A stretch of 64,000 nucleotides of DNA from DATCLS01 sp035296625 (GTDB lineage: Bacteria > Actinomycetota > Acidimicrobiia > Acidimicrobiales > VFJN01), in assembly GCA_035296625.1 (NCBI GenBank), contig DATHAO010000015.1, positions 69,304 to 133,303 on the forward strand. Reading direction: 5' to 3'. This document shows positions 50,220-59,471 of this stretch, in pieces. The notes below the pieces were generated by a model. It was not told where the DNA came from. It ran no database searches and saw only the letters and a list, made by a program, of their open reading frames with translations. Position numbers and translations under genes: made by a program. Every line of letters starts with the position of its first letter. Position 1 is the first letter of the stretch.

Positions 50220-52775
50220 CTAGGCCATCGGCCCGGGGAACAGCGGCGCCAACTCGCGGCGACCCGACACGCCCAGCTTGGCGTAGACGCGGTACAGGTG
50301 GGTCTCCACGGTGCGGCGGGAGACCGACAGCCGGGCGGCGATCTCGACGTCGGTGAGACCACGCGCCGCGAAGCCGGCGACCTCCCGTTCACGGGACGTC
50401 AACCCGTCGCCGACCGGGCTCCGCAGCAGCTCGGTCGTGGCGCCGTCGCACCGCTCCACGAGCTGCTGAGCGCGGGTCCGCAGTCGGGCGGCCGCCGTCG
50501 CCAGCCCCTGGGCGGCCGCCACCGTGGCTGCCGCGGCGGTCAGCTCGGCGGCGTGCAGGAAGCAGCCCAACTCCTCCAGGCAGCCGCCGACCGCCTCCAG
50601 CCGGCCGCCGTCGCGCTCGGCCAGCGCCTCGATGGCGGCGACGAGGGCCGGCAGCAACCGCCCCTCGGCGGGCGGCACCTGGCCGAGCAGCTCGGCGGCC
50701 GCCGGCGCCGCGCCGTGACGGGCCGCCTCGTAGAGGGCGAAGATCGCGTAGGAGAGATGGCCCGTGCTGACCGCCTGCCGGGCCGCGCCGAGGGCGAGAG
50801 CCCTGGCATAGGAGATGTCGCCCGCCGCCGCTTCGACGCCGGACGAGAGGAACCCGTGCTCCACGGCGTAGAGGCCGTTGGGGGGCAGTGCACTGGGCAT
50901 GTCCGGCCGCACCGTCAGGGCCCGGGTGTAACGGACGTGGTCGACGGCGCTGGCGCGGGTCATGGCATCCCCGTCCAGCAGCATGGCCGCCTCCAGGAAG
51001 TACTGCTCGGCGCGCACCAGCGCGCCGCGCCAGAGGGCGATCTGGCCGAGCCGGAGCGCGTAGACGCCGCGCAGGAGCCCCACCCCTTGCTGCGTGACCC
51101 GGTCGTAGACCCGCAGCGCCACCTCCTCGGCACGGTCGAGGTCGCCGGCGTAGCGGTGGCCGGTCGGCACCGCGGTCTCCAACTGACCGACCATGTACTC
51201 GTTGAACGCCGGGTGGTCCGCCACCCGAGGGAGCACGGCCGTCGCCCGGTCCAGCGCGCTGACCGGCTTGCCGAGGAGGTTCAGCGCGGGGATCAGCACC
51301 AGCTCGGCGCTCAGCCGGTCCGTCTCCGAGGACCGCTCGTCGGCAAGGACGTCCTCGGCGGCCCGGCGAGCCCGGTGGATCTCGCCCGCGAGGAGCCACA
51401 TGAGCGGGATCTGACCGGCGACGTAGCCCCATCCGCTGTCGTCGACGTTGTCGAGGAGCCCTTCCAGGCGCTCGGCGGCATCTCTCGATCGGTTGAGTCC
51501 GAAGGCGAGCACCAGGGCCAGGTCGACCTCCCGGCGGTAGTGCTCGCGGGACGAGCCGGACGGCAGGCTGCCCAGGAGGGACGCAGCCTCATCCGGGCGG
51601 CCGGAGACCGTCATGATCTCGGCCAGCGTGATGATCGTGGCTGTGTCGTTCCCACCTTCGGCCGCGAGGGCGCGGCGCGTGAGCGACTCCGCCAGCGGCG
51701 CGTCCACGAGGACGTAGCGCCGCGCCGTGGTCAGCAGCTCGCCGGCGGACACGTCCAGTCCCGCATCGATGCGCCAGCGGACGACGCGGTCGCCGACGTC
51801 GACGGGGAGCGGCTGGGCGGACACCGCGGTAACGAGATCGCGCAGCAGCCGGCGTTTCCTGATCGGTCCCAGCGCATCGAGCAGGACGTCGGCGAGCAGC
51901 GGGTGGCTGAGTCGGGCGTCCGCCCGCGCCGACCCGTCGAGGACCAGGAGCCCGCGTTCCTCGAGGCGCTCGAGCGTCTGTTCGCCGACGATCGCCAGCA
52001 GGAGGTCGACGGGCAGTGGCTCCCCGAGGGCGAGGAGTTCGAGGGCGGTCCGCTCGTCGGGCCGCACGCCCAGGAGCCGGCCGGCGATCAGCTCGCGCAG
52101 GCGCGGTGGAGCGGTGAACGGGCCCGTCACTGTCCAGATGCCGCTTCGCGCCGCGAGGGTTCCGCTCTCGACTGCGGCGGCCAGGAGCTCGCGCGCGAAC
52201 AGGACGTTGCCCAGTGTGCGGCTCCACATGAGGTGCTGGAACTGACGGTCTACCGGCCCTCCCAGCGCCTCGATGACCAGCTGATCGAGCGCGGCGCGCG
52301 TGAGCGGCTCGAGGTCGAGCCGCTCGCAGAGGCCGTCCTTCCACAGGCCGACGACGGCATCGGGGACGTCCTCGCCCCGCCGCACGGTCGCCAGCACCCG
52401 CACCCCGTCCTGGGTCACGAGCTGGTGGGCAAGAGCCGCCGAGGCTTCGTCGAGTGCGTGGGCGTCGTCAATGGCCAGCACGGCAGGAGCGCGCGCCAGG
52501 ATGGCCTCCCGGGCCCCGGCCAGGGACGCGGCAGCGTGGTCGACGGGCAGCAGCGGGGCGAAGGCGCCGAGGGGCACGACACCCGACGATCGGGTCGCCC
52601 GCACCTTCAGAACGCGGGTGTCGACGGCGATGGTCCGCTCGACGGCCTCGGCCAGGAGCCGGGACTTGCCCACGCCTGCCTCTCCCACGAGCACGACGCC
52701 CTGGCGGGTCGCCAGCGCCCCCGCGACGTGGTCTAGCTCGGACTCGCGCCCGACGAATGGCCACCGAAGGTGCAC
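50220..52775 (-). CDS. LuxR-family regulator with AAA ATPase domain (LAL-like)
   Basis: An 851-residue regulator. Walker A GEAGVGKS (31-38) and Walker B-like VLAIDDAHALD lie in the N-terminal STAND/AAA ATPase; the middle is a long helical, TPR-like region; the C-terminal LuxR HTH (LTSREREVAGFAARGLTDVE, IAARLSVSRRTVETHLYRVY) fills the last 65 residues. Such proteins are ATP-gated activators responding to sugars or other inducers. GTG 52775 is the start. It stands alone between the TetR gene and the DrrAB-like exporter; the target is not evident. Confidence 0.9.
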   Translation of the reverse strand: MHLRWPFVGRESELDHVAGALATRQGVVLVGEAGVGKSRLLAEAVERTIAVDTRVLKVRATRSSGVVPLGAFAPLLPVDHAAASLAGAREAILARAPAVLAIDDAHALDEASAALAHQLVTQDGVRVLATVRRGEDVPDAVVGLWKDGLCERLDLEPLTRAALDQLVIEALGGPVDRQFQHLMWSRTLGNVLFARELLAAAVESGTLAARSGIWTVTGPFTAPPRLRELIAGRLLGVRPDERTALELLALGEPLPVDLLLAIVGEQTLERLEERGLLVLDGSARADARLSHPLLADVLLDALGPIRKRRLLRDLVTAVSAQPLPVDVGDRVVRWRIDAGLDVSAGELLTTARRYVLVDAPLAESLTRRALAAEGGNDTATIITLAEIMTVSGRPDEAASLLGSLPSGSSREHYRREVDLALVLAFGLNRSRDAAERLEGLLDNVDDSGWGYVAGQIPLMWLLAGEIHRARRAAEDVLADERSSETDRLSAELVLIPALNLLGKPVSALDRATAVLPRVADHPAFNEYMVGQLETAVPTGHRYAGDLDRAEEVALRVYDRVTQQGVGLLRGVYALRLGQIALWRGALVRAEQYFLEAAMLLDGDAMTRASAVDHVRYTRALTVRPDMPSALPPNGLYAVEHGFLSSGVEAAAGDISYARALALGAARQAVSTGHLSYAIFALYEAARHGAAPAAAELLGQVPPAEGRLLPALVAAIEALAERDGGRLEAVGGCLEELGCFLHAAELTAAAATVAAAQGLATAAARLRTRAQQLVERCDGATTELLRSPVGDGLTSREREVAGFAARGLTDVEIAARLSVSRRTVETHLYRVYAKLGVSGRRELAPLFPGPMA

Positions 52776-53138
52776 CCAGCGCCCTCCTCCCTCGTGGACG
52801 TCCCGGCCATGCTACGTAGTCGACGACGCCCACGTACGTAGCCGCGGTACGGATGACCGCGACACGGGCGCGTGGGAGATTGGTGTCTCAGCCAGAAGCC
52901 TCTTCCCCTTCGGACGCTCGGTTGGCGGTCGAGTGTCGGGTCGGGTCGGGCGGACGCGGTGAGCCGTAAAGGCTCCCCGCGTCCGCCCGTGGCTTCGAGG
53001 GCGTGCGGGGCCGAGCGATCGACCGATGCAGCTCCTGCCGCTGCCGGTGCACGTGTCCTCACACGGCGTGGATCTGGTTTCGCGGGCCGTCGATAGCCGG
53101 CAACGTGTGCGCCGTCACGCGCCGACTTGCGCGGCGCC
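52776..53138. other. Gap holding the LuxR-gene promoter region and a strong hairpin
   Basis: About 360 bases. The hairpin at 52948-52988 is the main feature. No gene is recognisable in the remainder. Confidence 0.55.
52948..52988 (-). terminator. Long GC-rich hairpin downstream of the DrrAB-like operon
   Basis: GGGCGGACGCGG (52948-52959) pairs with CCGCGTCCGCCC (52977-52988); inside it GAGCC (52961-52965) pairs with GGCTC (52971-52975) around the loop GTAAA, leaving one mismatch. A 17-pair stem, about 150 bases beyond the permease stop on the minus strand. No clear U-tract. Confidence 0.7.
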
Positions 53139-53978
53139 TCATCGCCTACGGGCGAAACGGGAGATCGCGACGCTGCCGAACACGGCAAGGATTCCCGTAC
53201 ACCAGATGGCGCTGAGTGCGACCCAGTAGGACGTGTTGTGGCCGACGCCGGGACTGGCACCGCCGAGCATCAGGCTGCGCAGGGCGTTGCTGATCACCGT
53301 GATCGGCTGATGGTCCCCGACTGGTTGGAGCCATCCCGGCATCGAGTTGACCGGCACGTAGGCGCTGGAGATGAACACGAGCGGGATCACCAGCATCGTC
53401 AGCCCTTGGGCCGCCTGCGCGTTGCGGGCGAGGAGGCCGAGGGTGATGAAGAGCCAGCTGAAGGCAAAGGTCGCGAGCAGCAGCAGCGTGAAAGCGAGCA
53501 CGATGTCAGCGGCATCGCCGTGGAAGCGGTATCCGATGGCCAAACTGAACAGCGTCGTGACGAGAAGTCCCCACGACAGGAGTGCCGTGTCAGCGATCGA
53601 TCGGCCGACGACGGCGGCCGCTCGGGGGATGGGCAAGGAACGGAGACGGTCGAAGACGCCAGATGCTGCGTCCTCGGCGACGCCGGCGGGGATGGTCATG
53701 CCGTTCCACAGGATGATCGTGACCAGAAAGCCGGGGACCAGGAAGTCGACGTAGTCGAGACGGGTTCCGGTCTCGATCGCGCCTCCGATGACGTAGCGGA
53801 ACATGAAGAGGTACACCGCACCGTTGATCGTGCCGGTAATGAGGAGCTGTGGCGTGCGGGCGAACTGGAGAGCAGTTCGCCGTGCGGTCTGCGACACGGT
53901 CGTGACGAACGTGGCACCGGCACCGCGCCCGGACTCCGTTGCGTCGTTGGTGCCTGTAGGAGACGTGGTAGCAGTCAT
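53139..53978 (-). CDS. ABC-2 permease, DrrB-like
   Basis: A 279-residue exporter permease with six hydrophobic helices: LLITGTINGAVYLFMFRYVI, LVPGFLVTIILWNGMTIPAG, AFTLLLLATFAFSWLFITLG and others, plus EDAASGVFDRLRSLPIPRAA, the conserved cytoplasmic loop of DrrB/ABC-2 drug exporters. AGGAGGG is four bases before ATG 53978. It pairs with the ATPase gene 19 bases upstream. Likely drug or lipid-like efflux. Confidence 0.9.
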   Translation of the reverse strand: MTATTSPTGTNDATESGRGAGATFVTTVSQTARRTALQFARTPQLLITGTINGAVYLFMFRYVIGGAIETGTRLDYVDFLVPGFLVTIILWNGMTIPAGVAEDAASGVFDRLRSLPIPRAAAVVGRSIADTALLSWGLLVTTLFSLAIGYRFHGDAADIVLAFTLLLLATFAFSWLFITLGLLARNAQAAQGLTMLVIPLVFISSAYVPVNSMPGWLQPVGDHQPITVISNALRSLMLGGASPGVGHNTSYWVALSAIWCTGILAVFGSVAISRFARRR

Positions 53979-53997
53979 TGGCCCTCCTGCTCGATGA

Positions 53998-54978
53998 TCA
54001 AGCGGCATCCGCAGTCGACTCGTCGCCGTCCGGGCCCCGTGTGGGAGCGTTCCCTGTCAGCGCGAGGAACACTTCGTCGAGTGTCGGTCGGCGCAGGCTG
54101 ATGTCGTCGACGGCGATGTGCCGATCGTCGAGCGAGCGCACGACGAGTGTGAGCTGCTCGGAACCACCTTCGACTACCGCCGACACGCGTCGGGTGTCGA
54201 GATCGGACCGCGGCGTTTCGATGGCGACGGTGGCAAGAACGCCCTCGACGGCCGGCATGTCGCCGGCGGCGCGAGGTCGCACTTCGATCACATCGCGTCC
54301 GGCGCGGTTCTTCAAGTCATCCGGGGGGCCGGCAGCGATGACGCGTCCATGGTCGATGATCACCACGTTTCGAGCGAGTTGATCGGCCTCCTCGAGGTAC
54401 TGCGTGGTGAGCAGCACGTCCGTGCCGTCCGCCACCAAGTTCCGGATGCTGTCCCAGATCTCGATGCGGCTGCGAGGATCGAGACCACTGGTCGGCTCGT
54501 CGAGCAGGAGCAGCCGGGGTCGCCCGACGAGGCTCGCGCCAAGATCGAGGCGGCGGCGCATCCCCCCCGAATAGGTGCGGACAAGTCGGCCGCCCGCTTC
54601 GACGAGGTCCAGACGCTCGAGGACCTCTTCGACCGACGATCGCGCAGACCGCCGATCCAGACCGAACAGACGGGCAATCATCTCCAGGTTCTCACGGCCG
54701 GTCATCGCTGGTTCGACCGATGCGTACTGGCCGGCAAGCCCGATGATTCGACGGACGCGCGCTGGCTGGGATTTCACGTCGACGTTCGCCACCCGCAGCT
54801 CGCCCGCGTCGAGGCGAAGGAGGGTCGCGAGCGCGCTCACGAAAGTTGTCTTGCCCGCGCCGTTCGGACCGAGCAGGGCGGTCACGTAGCCGGATTCGGC
54901 AAGGAGGTCGAGATGGTCGAGAGCCGAAACCTTGCCGAAGCGTTTGACGAGGCCGTGGGCCTCGATGATCGTCGTCAT
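53998..54978 (-). CDS. ABC transporter ATP-binding protein, DrrA-like
   Basis: A 326-residue ATPase: Walker A GPNGAGKTT, Q-loop IIGLAGQYASVEPAMTGREN (typical of DrrA), signature YSGGMRRRLDL, Walker B LLLLDEPTSGLD and switch region TTQYLEEAD, then a C-terminal domain ending LRRPTLDEVFLALTG, which is characteristic of daunorubicin-type exporters. Partner of the DrrB-like permease. ATG 54978 is preceded by AAGGAGATCCA. Confidence 0.93.
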   Translation of the reverse strand: MTTIIEAHGLVKRFGKVSALDHLDLLAESGYVTALLGPNGAGKTTFVSALATLLRLDAGELRVANVDVKSQPARVRRIIGLAGQYASVEPAMTGRENLEMIARLFGLDRRSARSSVEEVLERLDLVEAGGRLVRTYSGGMRRRLDLGASLVGRPRLLLLDEPTSGLDPRSRIEIWDSIRNLVADGTDVLLTTQYLEEADQLARNVVIIDHGRVIAAGPPDDLKNRAGRDVIEVRPRAAGDMPAVEGVLATVAIETPRSDLDTRRVSAVVEGGSEQLTLVVRSLDDRHIAVDDISLRRPTLDEVFLALTGNAPTRGPDGDESTADAA

Positions 54979-55198
54979 TGGATCTCCTTGCGGACGCCGG
55001 GCGCCCGAACTCCGGTGCCTACGGGGCCAACCCCATGGGCCACGACGGGCTGGGGCCCGTTGCCGACGAGGGCCGGCGCGCTGGGGTGCCCTTCGTCCAC
55101 CTGCGAGCTCGACACGGGCATCTCGTCTGCCTCCTTGTCACATCCGCCGCGTTTCATGGGTCATTGCTATGACACGACGCGACCAGGGAATGTGACGG

Positions 55199-56083
55199 AT
55201 GGACGAACCGGCGTGGCTAGTGGACCGTTTCGAGGAGCACCGCGCCCACCTGAGAGCGGTCGCCTACCGCATGCTCGGCTCGGCGAGCGAGGCGGACGAC
55301 GCCGTCCAGGATTCCTGGCTACGGATCAGCCGCTCCGATACAAGTGGCGTCGAGAACCTCGCCGGGTGGTTGACAACGGTTGTCGCCCGCGTGTGCTTGA
55401 ACAGGCTGCGCTCGCGCCGGCTGCACGTGGAGGAGCCCAGGGGCGTGCAGCTGCCCGATTCGCCGGCGAGCGGCGAGGACCAGTCTGATCCTGAAGGCGA
55501 AGCGTTGCTCGCCGACTCGGTCGGTCTCGCCCTGCTGGTCGTACTCGACACCCTCGAGCCCGCCGAGCGGCTCGCGTTCGTGCTCCACGACATGTTCGCA
55601 GTGCCCTTCGATGAGATCGCCCCGATCGTTGACCGCTCCTCGGCGGCCGCACGGCAACTCGCGAGCCGCGCAAGGCGCCGTGTGCAGGGCGCGACCTCGA
55701 TTCCCGACGGCGATCGCGTGCGCCAGCGTGAAGTTGTCGATGCCTTCCTCGCCGCCTCCCGCGATGGCGACTTCGACGCGCTTGTCGCGATTCTCGACCC
55801 CGACGTCGTCATTCGAGCCGATCGCGCAGCCGTGGGTCGAGGCGGATCGCGTGAGGTCCACGGTGCGCGGGCCGTAGCTAGGGGGGCGCTGGCGTTCTCG
55901 GCACGGGCCCGGTTCGCTCAACCGGCGCTTGTCAACGGAGCCGTGGGCGTCGTAGTCGCTCCTCTCGGGCGACTGTTCGTCGTCCTCGACCTCAAGGAAC
56001 GGGACGGCAAGATCACCGACATCGACGTCATCGCCGACCCTGAGCGGCTCCGGCAACTGGACCTGGGCGTCCTCGACCGCTGA
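55199..56083 (+). CDS. ECF sigma factor with SnoaL-like domain (ECF41/SigJ-like)
   Basis: A 294-residue sigma factor: region 2 (RAVAYRMLGSASEADDAVQD, SWLRISRSD), region 4 (RLAFVLHDMFAVPFDEIAPI, VDRSSAAARQLASRARRRVQ) and a C-terminal SnoaL-like domain (VVDAFLAASRDGDFDALVAI). This layout is that of ECF41/SigJ, whose C-domain replaces a separate anti-sigma factor. ATG 55199 overlaps the end of TGTGACGG. It is not next to a typical ECF41 target; the exporter genes are divergent. Confidence 0.9.
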   Translation: MDEPAWLVDRFEEHRAHLRAVAYRMLGSASEADDAVQDSWLRISRSDTSGVENLAGWLTTVVARVCLNRLRSRRLHVEEPRGVQLPDSPASGEDQSDPEGEALLADSVGLALLVVLDTLEPAERLAFVLHDMFAVPFDEIAPIVDRSSAAARQLASRARRRVQGATSIPDGDRVRQREVVDAFLAASRDGDFDALVAILDPDVVIRADRAAVGRGGSREVHGARAVARGALAFSARARFAQPALVNGAVGVVVAPLGRLFVVLDLKERDGKITDIDVIADPERLRQLDLGVLDR

Positions 56084-56378
56084 CCGCATCAGCTCCGAGG
56101 TTGTAGCGCAAGCCCAGCCTGAGAACGAGGAGGTGTTCGAGGTCGAGTGCATCCCGCACCCGGCACCCGCCGTCCGCGAACTTCCCACTCCTTCGGGTCG
56201 AGCTGGCTAACGCCGGCCTCTACTCGTATTGACACATCGCGACGGACGGATGTGACCGCATTCGAGTCTCGATCCGCCTCGAGGAGCACGTCGATCGTTG
56301 GCGGAAGTGCACCAGCCCACCTCGTCGTCGAAAGGAGGGACCGATCGGGCGTGTCTCCTCCGGCCGTGGCGGGCTGGG
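56084..56378. other. Gap, no gene recognised
   Basis: About 295 bases between a plus-strand sigma gene and a minus-strand LLM gene, tail-to-tail. I see no gene, long repeat or clear terminator. Confidence 0.5.
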
Positions 56379-57443
56379 TTAGCGGATCTTGGCTCCGGTC
56401 GCCTCGTCGTTGACTTGGCACACCAGGTCGAGCAGTCGTTCGAGGTCACCGAGCTGCCGGTCGAGATCAGCGTCGGGGCCGCCGTGGAGGTTGGCGCGCA
56501 ACGTGGTGATGCCGGCGTCGCGGTAGAGGCGGAGCCGGTCGCGCACGAGGTCGTCGGTGCCGATGAGGTTGGTGCCGAGGCCGATCGCGGTGGGGACTCG
56601 TCGCCGGGCGGCGTCCTTGTCGCCGGCGAGCCAGAGCCGTTGGACCTCGCGGATGTCGTCGCCGTAGCCCTGGCGCTCGAACGCGTTGTTGTAGAAGTTG
56701 GTGCCGGCCGAGCCCATGGCGCCGATGGTGAACGCGTAGCCGTCGGCGTGGCGGCGGCTGGCGGCCTCGACGTCGTCGGTGAACTCGACTCCGACCGCGA
56801 CGGTGAGGTCGAGGTCGGTGAGATCGCGTCCTGCACTCACCGCACCTTCGCGGATGTGATCGAGGAAGACGTCTGCGGTCTCGGGGAGGAACGAGGTGCC
56901 GATCCATCCGTCGGCGAGCTCGCCGGTGAGGCGGAGGTTGGCGGGGCCGAGCGATGCGATGTAGACCGGCAGGTGCGTCGGTGGCATCAGTGACCGGATC
57001 GCTCGGCCTTGGCTGTCCGGGAGCGGCAGCTCGTAGATCTCGCCGTGGTAGTCGAGCCGTTCGCCGGCGGTGATGGTGCGAATGATCTCGATGGTCTCGC
57101 GGGTGCGGCGCACGGGCTTGTCGAACGTGACGCCGTGCCAGCCTTCCATCACCTGCGGTCCGCTGGTGCCGATACCCAGGAGGCACCGTCCGCCTGACAG
57201 AGCGTGCAGTGATTGCGCGGTCATCGCGAGCATCGCCGGTGTGCGCGCCCCGAGCTGCGCGATGCCCGAGCCCAGCTTGACCGTGGACGTGCAGGCAGCG
57301 AGATACGCGAGCGGGGTAAACGCGTCGCCGGCCCAGAACTCGGGACACCACACGGAGTCGACGCCGAGCCGTTCGGCCTGGCGCACGAACTCGACAGCTT
57401 CGGGTCGGAACGGCGCGGCGCCGATGCCGACACGCAGCGTCAT
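56379..57443 (-). CDS. F420-type LLM-class oxidoreductase
   Basis: A 354-residue luciferase-like barrel: RVGIGAAPFRPEAVEFVRQA, LGVDSVWCPEFWAGDAFTPL, KLGSGIAQLGARTPAMLAMT and HALSGGRCLLGIGTSGPQVM are the phrases of actinobacterial F420-dependent LLM enzymes. Its ATG overlaps the stop of the nitroreductase-SRPBCC gene (ATGA), so the two are co-translated. It is the last gene of the cluster. Substrate unknown. Confidence 0.92.
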   Translation of the reverse strand: MTLRVGIGAAPFRPEAVEFVRQAERLGVDSVWCPEFWAGDAFTPLAYLAACTSTVKLGSGIAQLGARTPAMLAMTAQSLHALSGGRCLLGIGTSGPQVMEGWHGVTFDKPVRRTRETIEIIRTITAGERLDYHGEIYELPLPDSQGRAIRSLMPPTHLPVYIASLGPANLRLTGELADGWIGTSFLPETADVFLDHIREGAVSAGRDLTDLDLTVAVGVEFTDDVEAASRRHADGYAFTIGAMGSAGTNFYNNAFERQGYGDDIREVQRLWLAGDKDAARRRVPTAIGLGTNLIGTDDLVRDRLRLYRDAGITTLRANLHGGPDADLDRQLGDLERLLDLVCQVNDEATGAKIR

Positions 57444-58585
57444 GGCGTCGCTTCGGCGAGCTGCTTCACGCCTTCAACGGTCAGCTGCATGTTGGCCTGC
57501 ACCTCGCCGATGCGGCGGCGCAGCACCCGGACCTCCTTGCCGGGGTTGTTGGTGATCGCCATGGTCGTGCCGGATGGTCCGGGTCCCATGACGTACGAGA
57601 AGCGCAGGCGGGTGCCGCCTTCTCGCGGTTCGAGGTCGAACCGCCACCGAGCCCCGGGGTTGTCTGGGTCGGAGGTGCGCCAGCCGAACGCGCGATGTTC
57701 GTCGCAGGTGTCGACGAAGCATGGGATCGTCCACTCCCCGAGCGCGGGGTGTTGGTTGCGCCCGTGGAACACGGCGCCGACGCCGCGGTCGTCGCTCGCC
57801 CACTCGGCGCCCGCAAACTCGTCGGAGAACCGTGCTGGGAGGTTGATGTCCGACACCAGCGACCACACCGTGGCCGGCGAGGCGGCGATGTCGGCCTCGG
57901 CGATCGCGCCGGGACCGTCCTCGAAACGAAGCTCGTCGCTCGGGCCGCGCTCGGTCGTCAGGCCGAAACGGTCGAAATAGGTGATCGACCGGGCGGGGTG
58001 GCGCTGGGCGCGCCTGAAGTCGGTGCCCTTCGTGTAGGCGACGGGGAGCAAGACGATCTCGGTCATGTCTTCCGGGATGCGGAGGATCTCCTTGACCTTC
58101 GCCGTGTCCTGCAGCGCGGCCGTCACCCACGAGGTGCCGAGCCCGCGGGCGCGCAGGGCGAGGCAGAAGCTCCAGGCCGCCTGGATGACGGAGTCGAACA
58201 GGCCGGGCCGCCCACTGCCGTCGTGGCGCCCGATGACAGTAGGGATGACGATGGCGGGGACCTCGGCTAGATGTTCGGCGAGGTACGTCGCGGATGCCAT
58301 CACCCTCTCGCTGGGATGGCCGGTGCCCTGCAGCCGTTCGGCAGCGGCGGACATGAACGGCAGCGCGGTCTCCCGATACAGCTCGCCGAGCTGGTCCTTC
58401 ACCCGCTGATCGCGCACGATGATCCATCGCCGGCTGCCGAGGTTGCCACCGGTCGGTGCCTGCTCGGCGAGGTCGATGCAGTCGAGCAGGAGCTGGTTGT
58501 CGACCGGCCGTTCGGGGTCGAGCCGGCGGCGAACCGCGCGCGTCGTGGCGAGCACCTCGTCGATCTGGGCGACGTCGAAGGTCAT
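57440..58585 (-). CDS. Nitroreductase fused to an SRPBCC domain
   Basis: A 381-residue fusion. Residues ~5-215 are an FMN nitroreductase: TTRAVRRRLDPERPVDNQLL, EQAPTGGNLGSRRWIIVRDQ, and LALRARGLGTSWVTAALQDT. Residues ~225-375 are an SRPBCC/polyketide-cyclase-like domain: EADIAASPATVWSLVSDINL, RFSDEFAGAEWASDDRGVGA, AFGWRTSDPDNPGARWRFDL. Each part is usually a separate protein. ATG 58585 begins MTFDVAQIDEVL. Linked to an F420-type LLM enzyme; together they may reduce or detoxify an aromatic or nitro compound held by the SRPBCC pocket (inference). Confidence 0.87.
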   Translation of the reverse strand: MTFDVAQIDEVLATTRAVRRRLDPERPVDNQLLLDCIDLAEQAPTGGNLGSRRWIIVRDQRVKDQLGELYRETALPFMSAAAERLQGTGHPSERVMASATYLAEHLAEVPAIVIPTVIGRHDGSGRPGLFDSVIQAAWSFCLALRARGLGTSWVTAALQDTAKVKEILRIPEDMTEIVLLPVAYTKGTDFRRAQRHPARSITYFDRFGLTTERGPSDELRFEDGPGAIAEADIAASPATVWSLVSDINLPARFSDEFAGAEWASDDRGVGAVFHGRNQHPALGEWTIPCFVDTCDEHRAFGWRTSDPDNPGARWRFDLEPREGGTRLRFSYVMGPGPSGTTMAITNNPGKEVRVLRRRIGEVQANMQLTVEGVKQLAEATP

Positions 58586-58685
58586 GTGGAGACTCCGTCC
58601 ACGGTCGGCACCTCTCTCGGTGGTTACATGATGGACGCTAGAAGCGAGCACGGGTTCGGGACAGGAGCCCGCATCGCCGAGGAGC

Positions 58686-59471
58686 TCAGGCCCCCGCGAG
58701 GCGGGTCTGACGGGCGACCGCGAGGACTCGACCGTCGGGTGCCCACATGGTGGCGTCCTCGACGGCGAACCCTTCGTTCGACAGGGGTGAGCGGCACGAG
58801 AGGTAGACGTACTCGCCGGGCGGGACCGAAGGCTGGTCGGTGGCCAGGTGCACGACGTACTCGATCGTCGCCGCCTTGACCGGGGCGGTCGTGCGGCTGA
58901 AGACCGCGGGCGGGAGAAGGTCGCACATGGTGACCAGCCAGGCCGCGTCGATCGGTTCGCCGTGCAGTGGGCGCAGCCACGCGGCGACCCACGCTTCCTC
59001 CCCGCCGCCGAACGGGACGACGTCTGGGTCGAGGCGCACGTCGGCGTTCTGGAAGTGCCCGACGCCGGCGGGTGACGCGAACCGTCGTGTGTCGCCGGGG
59101 TCGGCGTCGCGGGGGCTGACGTGGTCGTCGTAGGCGAGGCCGGGCCGGGTCGTCGAGCTCGCGGCGTGGGCGACCTGCAGCACCCGTCCCTCCTGGAGCA
59201 AGCGGGCGCTGGTGGTGGTCATCGACTTACCGGTGCGCTCCACGCTCACCTCGATGTCCACCGGTCCCGGGCGAGGGACGGAGGCGAACTGGGTGGCGAA
59301 GCTGCGAAGCGCCCGCGAAGGATCGTCGACCGCTGCGGTCATGGCGTTGACCACGATGGCGGCGGTGTAGCCGCCGTGGATGCCGACAAGCGAGGACCAC
59401 CGCTCGTGCAGCTCGGCGGTGAAGCGGCCGGGACCGACCCGGGTGACGGCGATGTCGTCGGAGAAGCTCAT
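58686..59471 (-). CDS. Acyl-CoA thioesterase-like hotdog protein
   Basis: A 261-residue double-hotdog protein of the TesB/thioesterase-like group: ELHERWSSLVGIHGGYTAAI, VSVERTGKSMTTTSARLLQE, PIDAAWLVTMCDLLPPAVFS and VLAVARQTRLAGA at the end. It probably hydrolyses acyl-CoA esters. ATG 59471 overlaps the MFS stop (ATGA). Confidence 0.85.
   Translation of the reverse strand: MSFSDDIAVTRVGPGRFTAELHERWSSLVGIHGGYTAAIVVNAMTAAVDDPSRALRSFATQFASVPRPGPVDIEVSVERTGKSMTTTSARLLQEGRVLQVAHAASSTTRPGLAYDDHVSPRDADPGDTRRFASPAGVGHFQNADVRLDPDVVPFGGGEEAWVAAWLRPLHGEPIDAAWLVTMCDLLPPAVFSRTTAPVKAATIEYVVHLATDQPSVPPGEYVYLSCRSPLSNEGFAVEDATMWAPDGRVLAVARQTRLAGA

Noticed and set aside
49485..52736. A 1083-codon plus-strand frame opposite the LuxR-family gene
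   Set aside because: It starts inside the TetR gene in another frame and has the composition of an antisense shadow; the minus strand encodes a clear ATPase-LuxR protein.
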